From positions 62,001 to 126,000 of the forward strand of contig JAFKGR010000002.1 of NCBI GenBank assembly GCA_017307735.1: 64,000 bases of DNA, given 5' to 3'. Source of the DNA: Chitinophagaceae bacterium. GTDB lineage: Bacteria > Bacteroidota > Bacteroidia > Chitinophagales > Chitinophagaceae. Made by a program: the position numbers and the translations under genes. The notes beneath the pieces are model-generated. The model was not told where the DNA came from. It searched no databases and saw only the letters and a program-made list of their open reading frames with translations. Shown in pieces: positions 1 through 8,687 of the stretch. Every line of letters starts with the position of its first letter. Position 1 is the stretch's first letter.

Positions 1-1
1 C

Positions 2-91
2 AATGAACGATTGGCTTCTTACGAGGCTGATCCCAATTATGTATTAGATTGGGAGAAATTGAAAGAGGAATTACAAATTAAAAAAGGCTGA
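2..91 (+). CDS. Antitoxin of a type II toxin-antitoxin pair (addiction module component), 3' end only
   Basis: The gene enters from outside the window; only its last 29 codons are present. The tail reads ERLASYEADPNYVLDW followed by EKLKEEL, which resembles the C-terminus of short 'putative addiction module component' antitoxins (PF09720-like), where an ExDP stretch precedes a conserved Trp and a Lys/Glu-rich end. Its TGA is immediately followed by the ATG of a ParE/RelE-type toxin, the usual antitoxin-first operon order. The family call rests on this short tail plus context; the DNA-binding or dimerisation part is not visible. Confidence 0.6.
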   Translation, partial: NERLASYEADPNYVLDWEKLKEELQIKKG

Positions 92-403
92 ATGTATAAA
101 ATTGTTTTGTTGCCATTAGCAGCAGACGATATAAGAGCAGCCACGCAATGGTACGCAGAAAAAGGTTCTAATTTAGGTGAAAGGTTCAAAAATGAAGTGT
201 CTTCGCAAATTGATAATCTGAAGGATGATGTAATAGAGCGTGCCCCTGTTTATCAAGAGTTGAGCCGAGTCTTTATAAAGAAATTTCCTTACGTTATTTA
301 TTATCAAAAACAATCTTCTGCCGGAGTAATAATAGTTTTTGCAGTTTTACATCAGAAACAAAATAGAGATACATTGAGTAAAAGGGTTAAACCCGGAATG
401 TAA
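92..403 (+). CDS. RelE/ParE family toxin
   Basis: 103-residue protein of the ParE/RelE toxin superfamily. The start MYKIVLLPLAADDIRAATQWY gives the usual first beta strand and helix (xxAxxDIxxxxxWY), followed by ERFKNEV and a C-terminal half with FPYVIYY and VIIVFAVLHQKQN, typical of the ParE-like fold. ParE-type members poison DNA gyrase and RelE-type members cleave mRNA on the ribosome; the sequence alone does not decide which. The start codon directly abuts the antitoxin stop, implying co-translation. Predicted cytoplasmic. Confidence 0.75.
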   Translation: MYKIVLLPLAADDIRAATQWYAEKGSNLGERFKNEVSSQIDNLKDDVIERAPVYQELSRVFIKKFPYVIYYQKQSSAGVIIVFAVLHQKQNRDTLSKRVKPGM

Positions 404-911
404 AGCAAAACATTTCTTTCCTAAGGTGCGGAATTAGACCTCTCAGGATTTGGGAAACCTTATAATTTTTAACGATGCCTGATGCAGCCATCATTGTAAT
501 TTCTTTCCTTCAAAACCTTCAATAACAGAATTCTTTAGTATCCCCCCGGCCAATCATATATCTGAACTTCAAAATAATTTTCTGCACCGGGACGGTTGTT
601 TAAATTTCCGTTACCTCTTTATAATTCCGGGAATATAATTCTCCAGTTCTGTGACCCTGGTACCCACCGGTTCAGGCTGTATCCACAATAATATTTTTAA
701 TTGCCTTAAACCCAAATTTTGCAGTTGACTGCAAAACGACTAAGAAAGCCTAATGCTCAATTATACCGAAAGGATATCCGTAATAGTCCAATAAAATTGG
801 CCTAAACGGCTATTAAATTCCCGGCTTTCGGGACAGGCAGCATAATACTAATGATTTATGGGCTATATTAAAATTCACTTTGGTATTAGTTTTTTGAGGA
901 GGTCGTTTTTT
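404..911. other. 508-bp gene-free stretch with one partial dispersed repeat
   Basis: No credible reading frame, tRNA or rRNA was found. The stretch contains repeat copy A (713-788) and a small hairpin near 820-834 (TCCCG, five-base loop, CGGGA). It separates the convergent toxin gene and rmuC. Nothing else was recognised. Confidence 0.6.
713..788 (+). repeat. Dispersed hairpin repeat, copy A (5' modules only)
   Basis: Shares the module TTTTGCAGT-TG-ACTGCAAAA (a 20-bp palindrome with a 2-base centre) followed by CGACTAAGAAAGCCTAATG and a CAATTATACCGAAAGG block with copies B and C. It then continues with GGATATCCGTAATAGTC, which in copy B lies upstream of the palindrome rather than downstream. 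It lacks the long TTTGCAGTAGC hairpin of the other two copies. Confidence 0.7.
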
Positions 912-2465
912 TCATTCCGTTTCGTTTTCCGTTTCTAAATCCAGGGCATCCGTGGTCATATCCGGCAAAATGTTTTGCGCCTCCGAAGCCGGCAGCGATT
1001 GCACATCTTTCAGTTTTCTCTGGATGGCCTTGGTGCGCGTGCCCACCACATTATCCAACTGGCCCAATCCGGTCTGGATATTCTTTTGTGCTTTTTCCAG
1101 CATGCCGCCAAATTTTTCAAATTCTGTTTTAACCGCGCCCAATACCTTCCATACTTCGCTGCTGCGTTTTTGAAGCGCCAGTGTGCGGAAGCCCATTTGC
1201 AAACTGTTTAGAATGGCCACCAGGGTAGTGGGGCCCGCCACGGTAATATTAAATTCATTGCGCAGTTGATCCACCAAAGCGCTGCGTCTGATAACCTCGG
1301 CATAAATACTTTCAAAAGGCAAAAACAGGATGGCAAAGTCGGTAGTGTTGGGCGGGTCAATGTATTTATCGCGTATGTCTTTCGCCATTTTTTTAATGGT
1401 ATTCTCCAGATTTTTGGTGGCGGCTTCAATCTCATCCGGAAGGGCATTTTCATAGGCGGCCAAAAGGTGTTCATAGGTGTCTTTCGGGAATTTGGCGTCA
1501 ATGGGCAAATACACGAAGTTATTTTCATCTTCACTTTTTCCCGGCAGCTTGATGGCAAATTCCACAGGGTCGTTGCTTCCTGCTTTGGTGATGACATTGG
1601 CGTCGTATTGCGTGGGAGCCAGAATTTGCTCTAACAGCATGGCCAGTTGTACCTCACCCACACCTCCTCTTAGTTTTACATTGCTGAGTACTTTTTTCAA
1701 TCCGCCTACGTCGGAGGCGATGGTCTGCATTTCACCCAAACCCTTCTGCACTTCAATAAGCTGTTTGCCGACGGTTTCAAAACTTTGTCCCAGACGTTCG
1801 CTCAGGGTTTTTTCCAGTTTTTCTTCTACGGTAATGCGGATGGTTTCCAATTTTTTTTCCGTACCCTGTACCAATTCATTCTGCTTGTCTTCCAATTGTG
1901 CAAATTTTTCGCGCTGCAGGTCGTTAAATGATTTTACATTTTTGTCAAAGGCATCCTGAAAGTCTTTGAATGATTTTATCATTGCTTCCCGGATCAGGTT
2001 GTTATCGGTTTTTGCCTGTTCATTCAATATCCGGAGTTTATTTTCAACCTGCTTTTCAATTTTTTCTAACTGATTGATATTGGTTTCCGAAAAAGTTTTA
2101 AAATTATTCCCGGTTTTTTCTATCAAGGCAGTTACTTTTTGTTCAAGTGTGGTATTGAGTTTTTCAAGAGCATCTATATTTTGTTTATTCAACTGACGAA
2201 TGGATTCTGCAGTTTCAATTCTGAAATCGGTAATAGATTTGTTGATCTCTTCGCGGTTTGCCTTTGCGATACCGGCGCTTTCTTCGCGGTTGTTTCTGAA
2301 GTCGTCTTTCAGGTTCGTTTCTAATTTTGCCAGGCTGGATTGCAGTTCGCTCACTTTTACCAGCAGTTGTGGTGAATTGCCCGGACCTTTTTTGTTAAAA
2401 GCAATTATTAAGACTATTGCGACAAGCAGCAGTACGCCAATGATAATTAACAGGAGGGTTTGCAT
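912..2465 (-). CDS. rmuC: DNA recombination protein RmuC homologue
   Basis: 517 residues. An N-terminal membrane helix (about residues 4-24) is followed by a long coiled-coil region (about 30-245) and a C-terminal RmuC domain (about 250-480) with KLRGGVGEVQLAMLLEQIL, the VYLPIDAKFP motif and the FLPFESIYAEV and AGPTTLVAILNSLQMGF blocks characteristic of the family. RmuC proteins are linked to suppression of inversions between short inverted repeats and contain a restriction-endonuclease-like core; the exact reaction is not settled. Probably anchored to the inner membrane facing the cytoplasm. It stands alone, flanked on both sides by copies of a hairpin repeat; any functional link to those repeats is speculation. 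Confidence 0.9.
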   Translation of the reverse strand: MQTLLLIIIGVLLLVAIVLIIAFNKKGPGNSPQLLVKVSELQSSLAKLETNLKDDFRNNREESAGIAKANREEINKSITDFRIETAESIRQLNKQNIDALEKLNTTLEQKVTALIEKTGNNFKTFSETNINQLEKIEKQVENKLRILNEQAKTDNNLIREAMIKSFKDFQDAFDKNVKSFNDLQREKFAQLEDKQNELVQGTEKKLETIRITVEEKLEKTLSERLGQSFETVGKQLIEVQKGLGEMQTIASDVGGLKKVLSNVKLRGGVGEVQLAMLLEQILAPTQYDANVITKAGSNDPVEFAIKLPGKSEDENNFVYLPIDAKFPKDTYEHLLAAYENALPDEIEAATKNLENTIKKMAKDIRDKYIDPPNTTDFAILFLPFESIYAEVIRRSALVDQLRNEFNITVAGPTTLVAILNSLQMGFRTLALQKRSSEVWKVLGAVKTEFEKFGGMLEKAQKNIQTGLGQLDNVVGTRTKAIQRKLKDVQSLPASEAQNILPDMTTDALDLETENETE

Positions 2466-2668
2466 TTTTGTTGGTATTCTCTTTTTAGTTTATTTTTTGT
2501 AAAGCAATCTGTATTGGTGGTTCGGCCAGTTTTTACCGCTACAATAATGAATTGTAAGGTATTGCCAAATGTATCAAAAAATCCGGTACAGGATTCTGCA
2601 ATTTAGTTGTAATTGCAAAGATTGCAAATGGTAAAAAGATTGCAAGCTGTCCGCTTTGTTTAAAATAT

Positions 2669-2837
2669 AATACCGGAAGGATATCCGTAATAGTCAGATT
2701 AACTCAAATTATGCAGTTCACTGCAAAACGACTATGAATGCCTAAAGTTCAATTATACCGAAAGGAGTTACCGGAACCTTTCCTCAACTCCTTACGCACT
2801 TTGCAGTAGCCTTTGATGCTACTGCAAAATCCCGGAT
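2669..2837 (+). repeat. Dispersed hairpin repeat, copy B
   Basis: The GGATATCCGTAATAGTC module (2679-2695) is followed by the palindromic TGCAGTTCACTGCA module with CAAAACGACTA, the CAATTATACCGAAAGG block and TTACCGG. It ends in a hairpin with perfect 11-bp arms, TTTGCAGTAGC (2800-2810) and GCTACTGCAAA (2818-2828), with loop CTTTGAT, then ATCCCGG. The tail CTCCTTACGCACTTTGCAGTAGC is almost identical in copy C, 6 kb away. Confidence 0.8.
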
Positions 2838-2906
2838 AAATACTGGTAAAGTAGGTAATAAGCCCGGCCTGTCAACTCCTTTTAGTGGTTTGTTTTTGAA
2901 GGCAAT

Positions 2907-2964
2907 CTTAATCATATCTTAATATCGTTGTAACACCTCCGTAATATTTGGTTTTCACTTTTGC
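2907..2964 (+). promoter_or_regulatory. Pho-box-like array and -7 element of the TonB receptor gene
   Basis: Four 7-bp units spaced by exactly 4 bp: CTTAATC (2907-2913), CTTAATA (2918-2924), TGTAACA (2929-2935), CGTAATA (2940-2946). Twelve bases later comes TTTTGC (2959-2964), a Bacteroidota -7-like element. The 11-bp period with a YTTAAYM core matches the arrangement of PhoB/SphR sites (E. coli 7+4; cyanobacterial CTTAACC repeats). The same layout with the same 12-base gap occurs upstream of the metallophosphatase gene. PhoB-type binding is inferred. Confidence 0.65.
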
Positions 2965-2985
2965 AGTGAAATTAAAAAATCATCT

Positions 2986-5709
2986 ATGCGAACTTCTCTA
3001 AACCGGCTAACAGCACTGAGATGGGCTAAATCTTCCTGTTGTTTATTATTTCTTTTCACTTTGTATTCTTTCCCGGCTTTCAGTCAGCATGGCGCCATCA
3101 GGGGGAGTATGATAGATTCCAAAACAATGGCGCCACTGGAAGGAGCGACCATCGTAGTAGAGGGCACTAACGGGGTGGCAATCGCTGATTCCGGTGGAAA
3201 TTTCATCATTCTTAATATTACTCCGGGTGTTTACCGGGTAACCGGTTCTAACCTGTCGTATGAATCCTTTACTAAAGATGGAGTCGTCATCGCTGCCGGC
3301 GATACGACCCAGTTAGAAATCACACTTCAGCCGCTGGGTGTCAGTCTTGATGAGATACAAATAGTGGCACGTCGCAACAGGGAATCAGAAACTACTCTGC
3401 TGGCCGAACAGCGCAATTCCCTGCTGGCGGTTCAGAACGTCGGCGCAAGTGAACTGTCGCGAAAAGGGATCGGCGATGCGCTTACAGCCGTGGCCAAAGT
3501 GTCGGGAATCTCAAATCAGGAAGGGGTGAAAAACGTTTTTGTGCGGGGACTGGGCGACCGGTACAATGTCACCCTGTTAAATGGTATGCCTATTCCCTCT
3601 GAAGATCCGGAATATAAAAATATTGCTTTGTCGTTCTTTGGTACGGATATCATTCAAAGCATCGGCGTACATAAGGTTTTTTCTGCAGAGACAAGTGGAG
3701 ATGTGGGAGGTGCGGTCATCAATATATCTTCTAAAGAGCTGTATAATAATTCGCAACTTGAATTGGAAATTTCACAGGGTGTCAATCTTCAGGCAAATAA
3801 AAATAATTTTTACCGCCCCGGCGGAACCGATCTTCTGGGCTTTGCAAATACGAAACAGCCCGTATCAGGGAAATTTGATTTCTCCAACAGTTTAGACCCT
3901 TCCGTAGTCAACCTGCCCATCGATCAAAGCTATAGAATATGGGGCGGGAAGCGATTTGAAGCGGGTAAAAATCCATTGTCGCTTTTTGGTGTGCTCACCC
4001 ACTCAACCGATTATTCGTTTACCGAGGAAATCGTTCGGAATATGACTACCAACGGAACGATATACCAGGATCAGAAAGGAAAGAGGTATTCACAAAAAAT
4101 GAATCAACTGGCATTAATTAACGCCAACTACAAGATAAACGGATTACATTCTGTAGCATACAATTTTATGGTGCTCCACGCTACAAACCAGTACGTAGGA
4201 GAATATATCGGCATGCATTCCGAAAAACACCAGGACGGCTACAATTATATGGGATATCTGAGGCGTCAGCAGATAAACGACAATCGTCTGTTTACACATC
4301 AGTTATTAACCAATTGGAAATTGTCGGAAAAATGGGCGCTTACAGCAGATGCTTCATTAAACACATTGAAAGGCCTTGAACCCGACCGGCGCGAGAATTA
4401 TCTTTCTATGAAAACCGACGGTTCTTATGGTCTTACCGGAAGTAACCGGCAGAAAAGATTTTTCTCGGACCTCAATGCGAATGAGTATAACGGAAGACTG
4501 ATGTTTGATTACAAACTGAGTGATGGCGGAAGCGACAATTCTAAAATTTCGTTTGGATATAACGTGCATATATCCGACAATGCGTTTAAATCGACAGAAT
4601 ATAACTTCTCCGCTGTCCCCGGCCAATCTTTCTCTCTGAATCATATCGTACTTGACGATGTGTACAATACATCCAATTTTGAAAAAGGTATGTTTTCCCT
4701 GGCACAGGGATTTGCCAATAAATACAATGTAACGACTAAGATACATGCTGGCTTTGCTGAGAGTTCTTACCAGATAACAGAAGCGCTCAGCGGAAATATA
4801 GGATTCCGGTTAGACTTCGTTGACATGAAGGTGGTGTATGATGTTCCCGGCCGGCTGGATCAAAACAGTATCAAAAACCCTTTTTATTTGCCGAGTGTAA
4901 ATCTGAGGTATGAATTTGACAGCAAGAACGCTTTGCGTCTGGGAGCGAGCAAGACATACACCTTGCCCCAGTCTAAAGAAATATCTCCCTATCAGTATGC
5001 TGATATTGGTTTTGCAAGCGAAGGCAACCCCAACATAAAGCCGTCTGACAATTATAATATAGACCTGAAGTGGGATAATTACCCAGGCCGGTCGGAGCTG
5101 TTGTCGGTAGGCGTCTTTTACAAGCAAATCAAAAACCCGATTGACCGGGTGGACAAAGGGAATTCAGCGGGATTGCTTACCTATGACAATATCGGTGATA
5201 TGGCCAGTGTAGCCGGTATTGAATTAGAAGTGAGAAAAAATTTGGTGAACAATGAAAATGCAGCCCATTCAGGTTCAAATAAATTTTCGGTAGGCTTCAA
5301 TGCATCCTATATCCATACGTCTGTACTATTGAAGTTGGCGAACACTCCCGAACGGAAATCCGGGTTAGAAGGTGCATCGCCCTTCCTTGCCAACGCAGAT
5401 ATCACCCATTACTATTCAAACAATAAAAGAAGCCTGACATCTTCATTGGTCTTCAGTTATTTCAGCGACCGCATTTACACAAATGGCACCGTCGGATACG
5501 GGGATATTATGGAACAGGGGGCCGGCACACTTGATTTTGTGTCGTCATTTAAATTCAGCAGAAATCTCAGTCTGAAGTTCAGGGCCGGCAATCTGCTGGA
5601 TCCTTATTACCGTCTTACCCGGAAACCAACCGGATCCAATGAAAACATTGTGTTGAATGAATTCAGGAAAGGTGTAAACCTGAGTATAGGAGCCCGTTTT
5701 AATCTGTAA
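2986..5709 (+). CDS. TonB-dependent outer-membrane receptor
   Basis: 907 residues. A signal peptide ends near SFPAFSQ (about residue 34). It is followed by a carboxypeptidase-regulatory-like beta-sandwich (about 36-115, starting GAIRGSMIDSKTMAPLEGAT), a plug domain (about 140-250, with KNVFVRGLGDRYNVTLLNG) and a 22-strand-type barrel ending in an aromatic-poor but typical GVNLSIGARFNL. It imports a substrate too large for porins across the outer membrane using TonB energy. No SusD follows; instead a beta-helix lipoprotein gene lies 16-55 bp downstream, probably co-transcribed. The Pho-box-like promoter suggests induction on phosphate starvation, so a phosphorus-containing ligand is possible but unproven. 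Confidence 0.88.
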   Translation: MRTSLNRLTALRWAKSSCCLLFLFTLYSFPAFSQHGAIRGSMIDSKTMAPLEGATIVVEGTNGVAIADSGGNFIILNITPGVYRVTGSNLSYESFTKDGVVIAAGDTTQLEITLQPLGVSLDEIQIVARRNRESETTLLAEQRNSLLAVQNVGASELSRKGIGDALTAVAKVSGISNQEGVKNVFVRGLGDRYNVTLLNGMPIPSEDPEYKNIALSFFGTDIIQSIGVHKVFSAETSGDVGGAVINISSKELYNNSQLELEISQGVNLQANKNNFYRPGGTDLLGFANTKQPVSGKFDFSNSLDPSVVNLPIDQSYRIWGGKRFEAGKNPLSLFGVLTHSTDYSFTEEIVRNMTTNGTIYQDQKGKRYSQKMNQLALINANYKINGLHSVAYNFMVLHATNQYVGEYIGMHSEKHQDGYNYMGYLRRQQINDNRLFTHQLLTNWKLSEKWALTADASLNTLKGLEPDRRENYLSMKTDGSYGLTGSNRQKRFFSDLNANEYNGRLMFDYKLSDGGSDNSKISFGYNVHISDNAFKSTEYNFSAVPGQSFSLNHIVLDDVYNTSNFEKGMFSLAQGFANKYNVTTKIHAGFAESSYQITEALSGNIGFRLDFVDMKVVYDVPGRLDQNSIKNPFYLPSVNLRYEFDSKNALRLGASKTYTLPQSKEISPYQYADIGFASEGNPNIKPSDNYNIDLKWDNYPGRSELLSVGVFYKQIKNPIDRVDKGNSAGLLTYDNIGDMASVAGIELEVRKNLVNNENAAHSGSNKFSVGFNASYIHTSVLLKLANTPERKSGLEGASPFLANADITHYYSNNKRSLTSSLVFSYFSDRIYTNGTVGYGDIMEQGAGTLDFVSSFKFSRNLSLKFRAGNLLDPYYRLTRKPTGSNENIVLNEFRKGVNLSIGARFNL

Positions 5710-5764
5710 ATACAAAAAGTAAAAAATGAATTTGAAAATTTTTAAACACACAAACAAAAACAAC

Positions 5765-6952
5765 ATGAAAAAGACAACTAAATTTCTAAACCTGAGTGCA
5801 ATTGCAATGGTACTGTTCTCAGTTGTGCTGGTATCCTGTAAAAAGGACAACGGAGGTGGCATCACGCCTCCTGTAATAACTTCCGAAAACTTAAACGGTC
5901 CTGTAACAGGCACCAGAAACCTGGATGCAGCCATAACTTATACAATCACAGGCCCGGTGGTAGTTCAAAGCGGCGCTACTCTGAACATCCCTGCCGGTAC
6001 GATGATAAAGGCAAATAAGGGATTCAACAACTACATCCTGGTGTTGCAGGGCGGTAAAATCAACGTGAATGGCACCGCTGATAAGCCGGTTACCATGACC
6101 GCAGATATCCCTAATGCTGAGGCGGGGCACTGGGGTGGACTTATAATCAATGGTAAAGCTCCCTTGTCGGGCGGCACCACCGGAACCACGGAGGTCAGCT
6201 CAGAGCATCAGTATGGCGGCAACATCGCAAACGATAATTCCGGCTCCATCACCTACCTGACCATCGCTTATTCGGGTGCGCGCTCAAGTGCGGATGTAGA
6301 GCACAACGGACTTACGCTGAACGGCGTTGGAAACGGCACAAGAATAGAAAATGTTTATATTCTCAATGGTGCAGATGACGGCGTGGAATTTTTCGGGGGA
6401 ACAGTAAACGTCAAAAATCTTCTGGTGGTGAACCCCGATGATGATATGTTTGATTTTACACAAGGATACACGGGAACATTGGAAAATGCCTATGGAATCT
6501 GGGAAACGGGCTATACCAGTACCGAATCAGATCCGAGAGGAATAGAAGCAGATGGTAACTTAGATGGAAAGTTTCCTGAACAGACCGGACAGTCGGATTT
6601 TGCAGTCAAAAATGTCACCTTCGATCTGAGGCTTGCGCCCGCTACCGACGGCGATATACAAAACGTGACCAACAAAATGCAGGACGTCATAAAAATGAGA
6701 AGGGGAGCCAAAGCCGCCATTACCAACGCACTGGTTAAAGGCACGGGTACAGCTATAGACCTGATTGATTTTACCGATGGAAAAGGGACCGGCAACGCAG
6801 AATCGTCTGTTAGCCTGACAAGCTCCCTTGCCGCCGCTCAGATTTTAGGCAAACAAATTAACCCCCAAACGGGCTTCCCCAATGGAAAGGTTGAGCCGGG
6901 AAACACCGGATGTACTACGGGGGTTTTTGCCTGGACAAAATATAATTTCTAA
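5765..6952 (+). CDS. Beta-helix surface or periplasmic lipoprotein, receptor partner
   Basis: 395 residues from the ATG at 5765, chosen because it places a canonical lipoprotein signal peptide at the N-terminus (MKKTTKFLNL, hydrophobic core, lipobox VLVSC). A start at 5726 would add 13 polar residues before it. The mature part begins with a charged KKDNGGG linker, then Gly/Asn/Thr-rich repeats (GATLNIPAGTMIKANKG, NGVGNGTRIENVYILNGADDGVEFFGG) characteristic of a right-handed parallel beta-helix. No catalytic residues were recognised. It follows the TonB receptor in the same operon and shares its Pho-like promoter, so it may act as a surface-exposed capture protein. A strong terminator follows. 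Confidence 0.75.
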   Translation: MKKTTKFLNLSAIAMVLFSVVLVSCKKDNGGGITPPVITSENLNGPVTGTRNLDAAITYTITGPVVVQSGATLNIPAGTMIKANKGFNNYILVLQGGKINVNGTADKPVTMTADIPNAEAGHWGGLIINGKAPLSGGTTGTTEVSSEHQYGGNIANDNSGSITYLTIAYSGARSSADVEHNGLTLNGVGNGTRIENVYILNGADDGVEFFGGTVNVKNLLVVNPDDDMFDFTQGYTGTLENAYGIWETGYTSTESDPRGIEADGNLDGKFPEQTGQSDFAVKNVTFDLRLAPATDGDIQNVTNKMQDVIKMRRGAKAAITNALVKGTGTAIDLIDFTDGKGTGNAESSVSLTSSLAAAQILGKQINPQTGFPNGKVEPGNTGCTTGVFAWTKYNF

Positions 6953-7042
6953 TCATGCCAACTCCTGAAACGGGCGGATGAATGTGGGCAGACCCGCTCT
7001 GCTTCAAAATCCAGATAACATTTGTTAGAATCCCATAGATGC

Positions 7043-7086
7043 GCGGCAGAGCCTGACTTTCAGAAGTGGCTCTGTCGCTTTTTTTG
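7043..7086 (+). terminator. Rho-independent terminator after the receptor operon
   Basis: Stem GCGGCAGAGCC / GGCTCTGTCGC (11 bp with one mismatch) with a 14-base loop, followed by eight T residues interrupted only at the end. It is placed between the lipoprotein gene and the next Pho-like promoter, so the two units are transcribed separately. Confidence 0.85.
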
Positions 7087-7095
7087 CTTATAATT

Positions 7096-7153
7096 CTTAA
7101 CCCACATGTAATCGTTTCTTAACCTGTTGGTAATAACTTCTTTCTTGTTTTGC
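7096..7153 (+). promoter_or_regulatory. Pho-box-like array and -7 element of the metallophosphatase gene
   Basis: Four 7-bp units with 4-bp spacers: CTTAACC (7096-7102), TGTAATC (7107-7113), CTTAACC (7118-7124), GGTAATA (7129-7135). After exactly 12 bases comes TTTTGC (7148-7153). Two of the units equal the cyanobacterial Pho-box core CTTAACC. The -7 element lies only 5 bases before the ATG, so transcription is expected to start at or next to the start codon. Confidence 0.7.
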
Positions 7154-7157
7154 ATAT

Positions 7158-8108
7158 ATGAATATGAATACAAAAAGAAATATAGATGTGCTGGTATTGA
7201 GCGATGTGCATTTGTGTACTTTTGGCTGCAATGCAAAGCAACTTCTCAAGTACCTGAAAAGCATCCGGCCAAAGACAGTTGTTTTAAACGGCGATATTAT
7301 TGATATATGGCAGTTTAAAAAGAGATACTGGCCGGACAGCCACATGAAGATAATCAAGCATATAATGGGTTGGGTGGGCGACGGCGTACCTGTGTATTAT
7401 GTTACCGGGAACCATGATGAAATGCTGCGAAAATTCACCGGACTGAAAATGGGATCACTGCAAATCGTAAACAAAGTTGTACTGGAATTAGATAGCGGGC
7501 AAACAGCCTGGATATTCCATGGCGATGTTTTTGATGTCGTCATGAAGCATTCCAGGTGGGTAGCCAAATTAGGCGCGATAGGTTATGATATGTTGATTCG
7601 TATTAACCGGTTTGTAAATTTTATCTCTGAACACATTTTCAAAAAAGGAAAATTATCCCTTTCCAAAAAGATCAAAAACAGCGTAAAAGGTGCCGTCAAG
7701 CATATCAATAATTTTGAAAACACCGCAGCGGAGATCGGGATTTCCAATCATTACGACTTTGTGGTGTGCGGGCACATTCACCAACCCGAGATACGGAAAA
7801 TATCCAACGAACACGGTTCCATTATGTATCTGAATTCAGGCGATTGGATTGAAAATCTGACCGCCCTTGAATACAACAACGGCGAATGGGAAATATACCG
7901 GTATAATGAATCGGAACCGGAAGAAATGGATAATGAATTGGAAGAAACCATACTCTCAAACAACCAGCTTTTTGAAAATATGCTTACAGACTTTATTCAA
8001 ATCAGAAGAAGTCGTGAGGATGTTGCGGACGGAACTGCAATTGCATTTTTTTTTCAGGAATATCTCATAAATAAAAAAAATTGGTGTAAAGTTGTGTTCC
8101 AAAATTGA
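7158..8108 (+). CDS. Calcineurin-like metallophosphatase of the COG2908 (LpxH/PlcP) group
   Basis: 316 residues. The metal ligands are all present in order: SDVH (about residues 15-18), NGDIID (about 46-51), TGNHDE, FHGDVFD, CGHIHQP and the closing YLNSGDW. The motifs YWPDSH, DVVMKHSRWVAKLG and KNSVKGAVKHINNFE resemble, from memory, the alphaproteobacterial PlcP phospholipases C that strip phosphate head groups from membrane lipids during phosphate starvation. The shorter LpxH enzymes of lipid A synthesis are the alternative. The Pho-box-like promoter favours PlcP. ATG 7158 or 7164 must be the start because SDVH lies so near the N-terminus. The C-terminal 60 residues are acidic and not part of the core. 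A DUF5362 gene follows after 6 bp. Confidence 0.8.
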   Translation: MNMNTKRNIDVLVLSDVHLCTFGCNAKQLLKYLKSIRPKTVVLNGDIIDIWQFKKRYWPDSHMKIIKHIMGWVGDGVPVYYVTGNHDEMLRKFTGLKMGSLQIVNKVVLELDSGQTAWIFHGDVFDVVMKHSRWVAKLGAIGYDMLIRINRFVNFISEHIFKKGKLSLSKKIKNSVKGAVKHINNFENTAAEIGISNHYDFVVCGHIHQPEIRKISNEHGSIMYLNSGDWIENLTALEYNNGEWEIYRYNESEPEEMDNELEETILSNNQLFENMLTDFIQIRRSREDVADGTAIAFFFQEYLINKKNWCKVVFQN

Positions 8109-8114
8109 CACCCT

Positions 8115-8567
8115 ATGTCACAAGATGATCTTCTTTCGCAGGATCTGCAGATAAATCCGAGAGTATCCTTTTTTTTGAAGGAAACCTCAAAGTGGGCAAA
8201 ATTTCTGTCCATTGTAGGTTTTATAACCACAGGGCTGCTTGTGCTGATGGCTGTTTTTTTCCGGTCGCTGATCAACCAACTCAAATCGGCTGAATTATCC
8301 GAACTGAGGTCAACTACAGGACTTACAGGCATCACCGCCAATTTTCTTATCATGGCGCTTTGTGTTTTTGTCCCTTCTTTATTCCTGTTGAAATTTTCGT
8401 CCAAAATGAAGGAAGCGCTTGACCAAACCAATCAATTGTCGTTTGAAGAATCACTGGAAAACCTGAAATCACTTTTCAAATTTTATGGTATCCTCACGAT
8501 CATCATTCTTGTTTTATATTCACTCGGTGTGATTGGATTTTTGATTGGAATCAGCTCTATGTCCTAA
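8115..8567 (+). CDS. DUF5362-like small membrane protein
   Basis: 150 residues with three hydrophobic segments (about 34-54, 78-97 and 122-145) separated by charged linkers. It resembles DUF5362 proteins of Bacteroidota (FEESLENLKSLFKFYGI motif). It lies 6 bp after the metallophosphatase and must share its promoter, so it may be part of the same phosphate-limitation response. No catalytic motif is visible and function is unknown. Predicted in the inner membrane. Confidence 0.65.
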   Translation: MSQDDLLSQDLQINPRVSFFLKETSKWAKFLSIVGFITTGLLVLMAVFFRSLINQLKSAELSELRSTTGLTGITANFLIMALCVFVPSLFLLKFSSKMKEALDQTNQLSFEESLENLKSLFKFYGILTIIILVLYSLGVIGFLIGISSMS

Positions 8568-8637
8568 GTGAGTTTTAAAAAGCAATATTTTGATCGCGGT
8601 CATTATTTCACGGTTATGTTTTTGAGATCGAAAGAAA

Positions 8638-8675
8638 AAGGCTTGAAAAAGATCATCATTTTCCAAGCCTTCTTT
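8638..8675 (+). terminator. Terminator after the metallophosphatase/DUF5362 unit
   Basis: Arms AAGGCTTG and CAAGCCTT, with inner A/T pairs, followed by CTTTATAAA. The stem is good but the T tract is short. Confidence 0.6.
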
Positions 8676-8687
8676 ATAAATTGACCC

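Larger units (their letters stand above)
2466..2985. other. 520-bp intergenic region: repeat copy B plus Pho-type promoter
   Basis: The region separates divergent rmuC and the TonB receptor. It holds an upstream repeat module (2669-2695), the main repeat copy B (2705-2837), and the four-unit Pho-box-like array with a -7 element upstream of the receptor gene. No coding sequence was seen. Confidence 0.7.
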
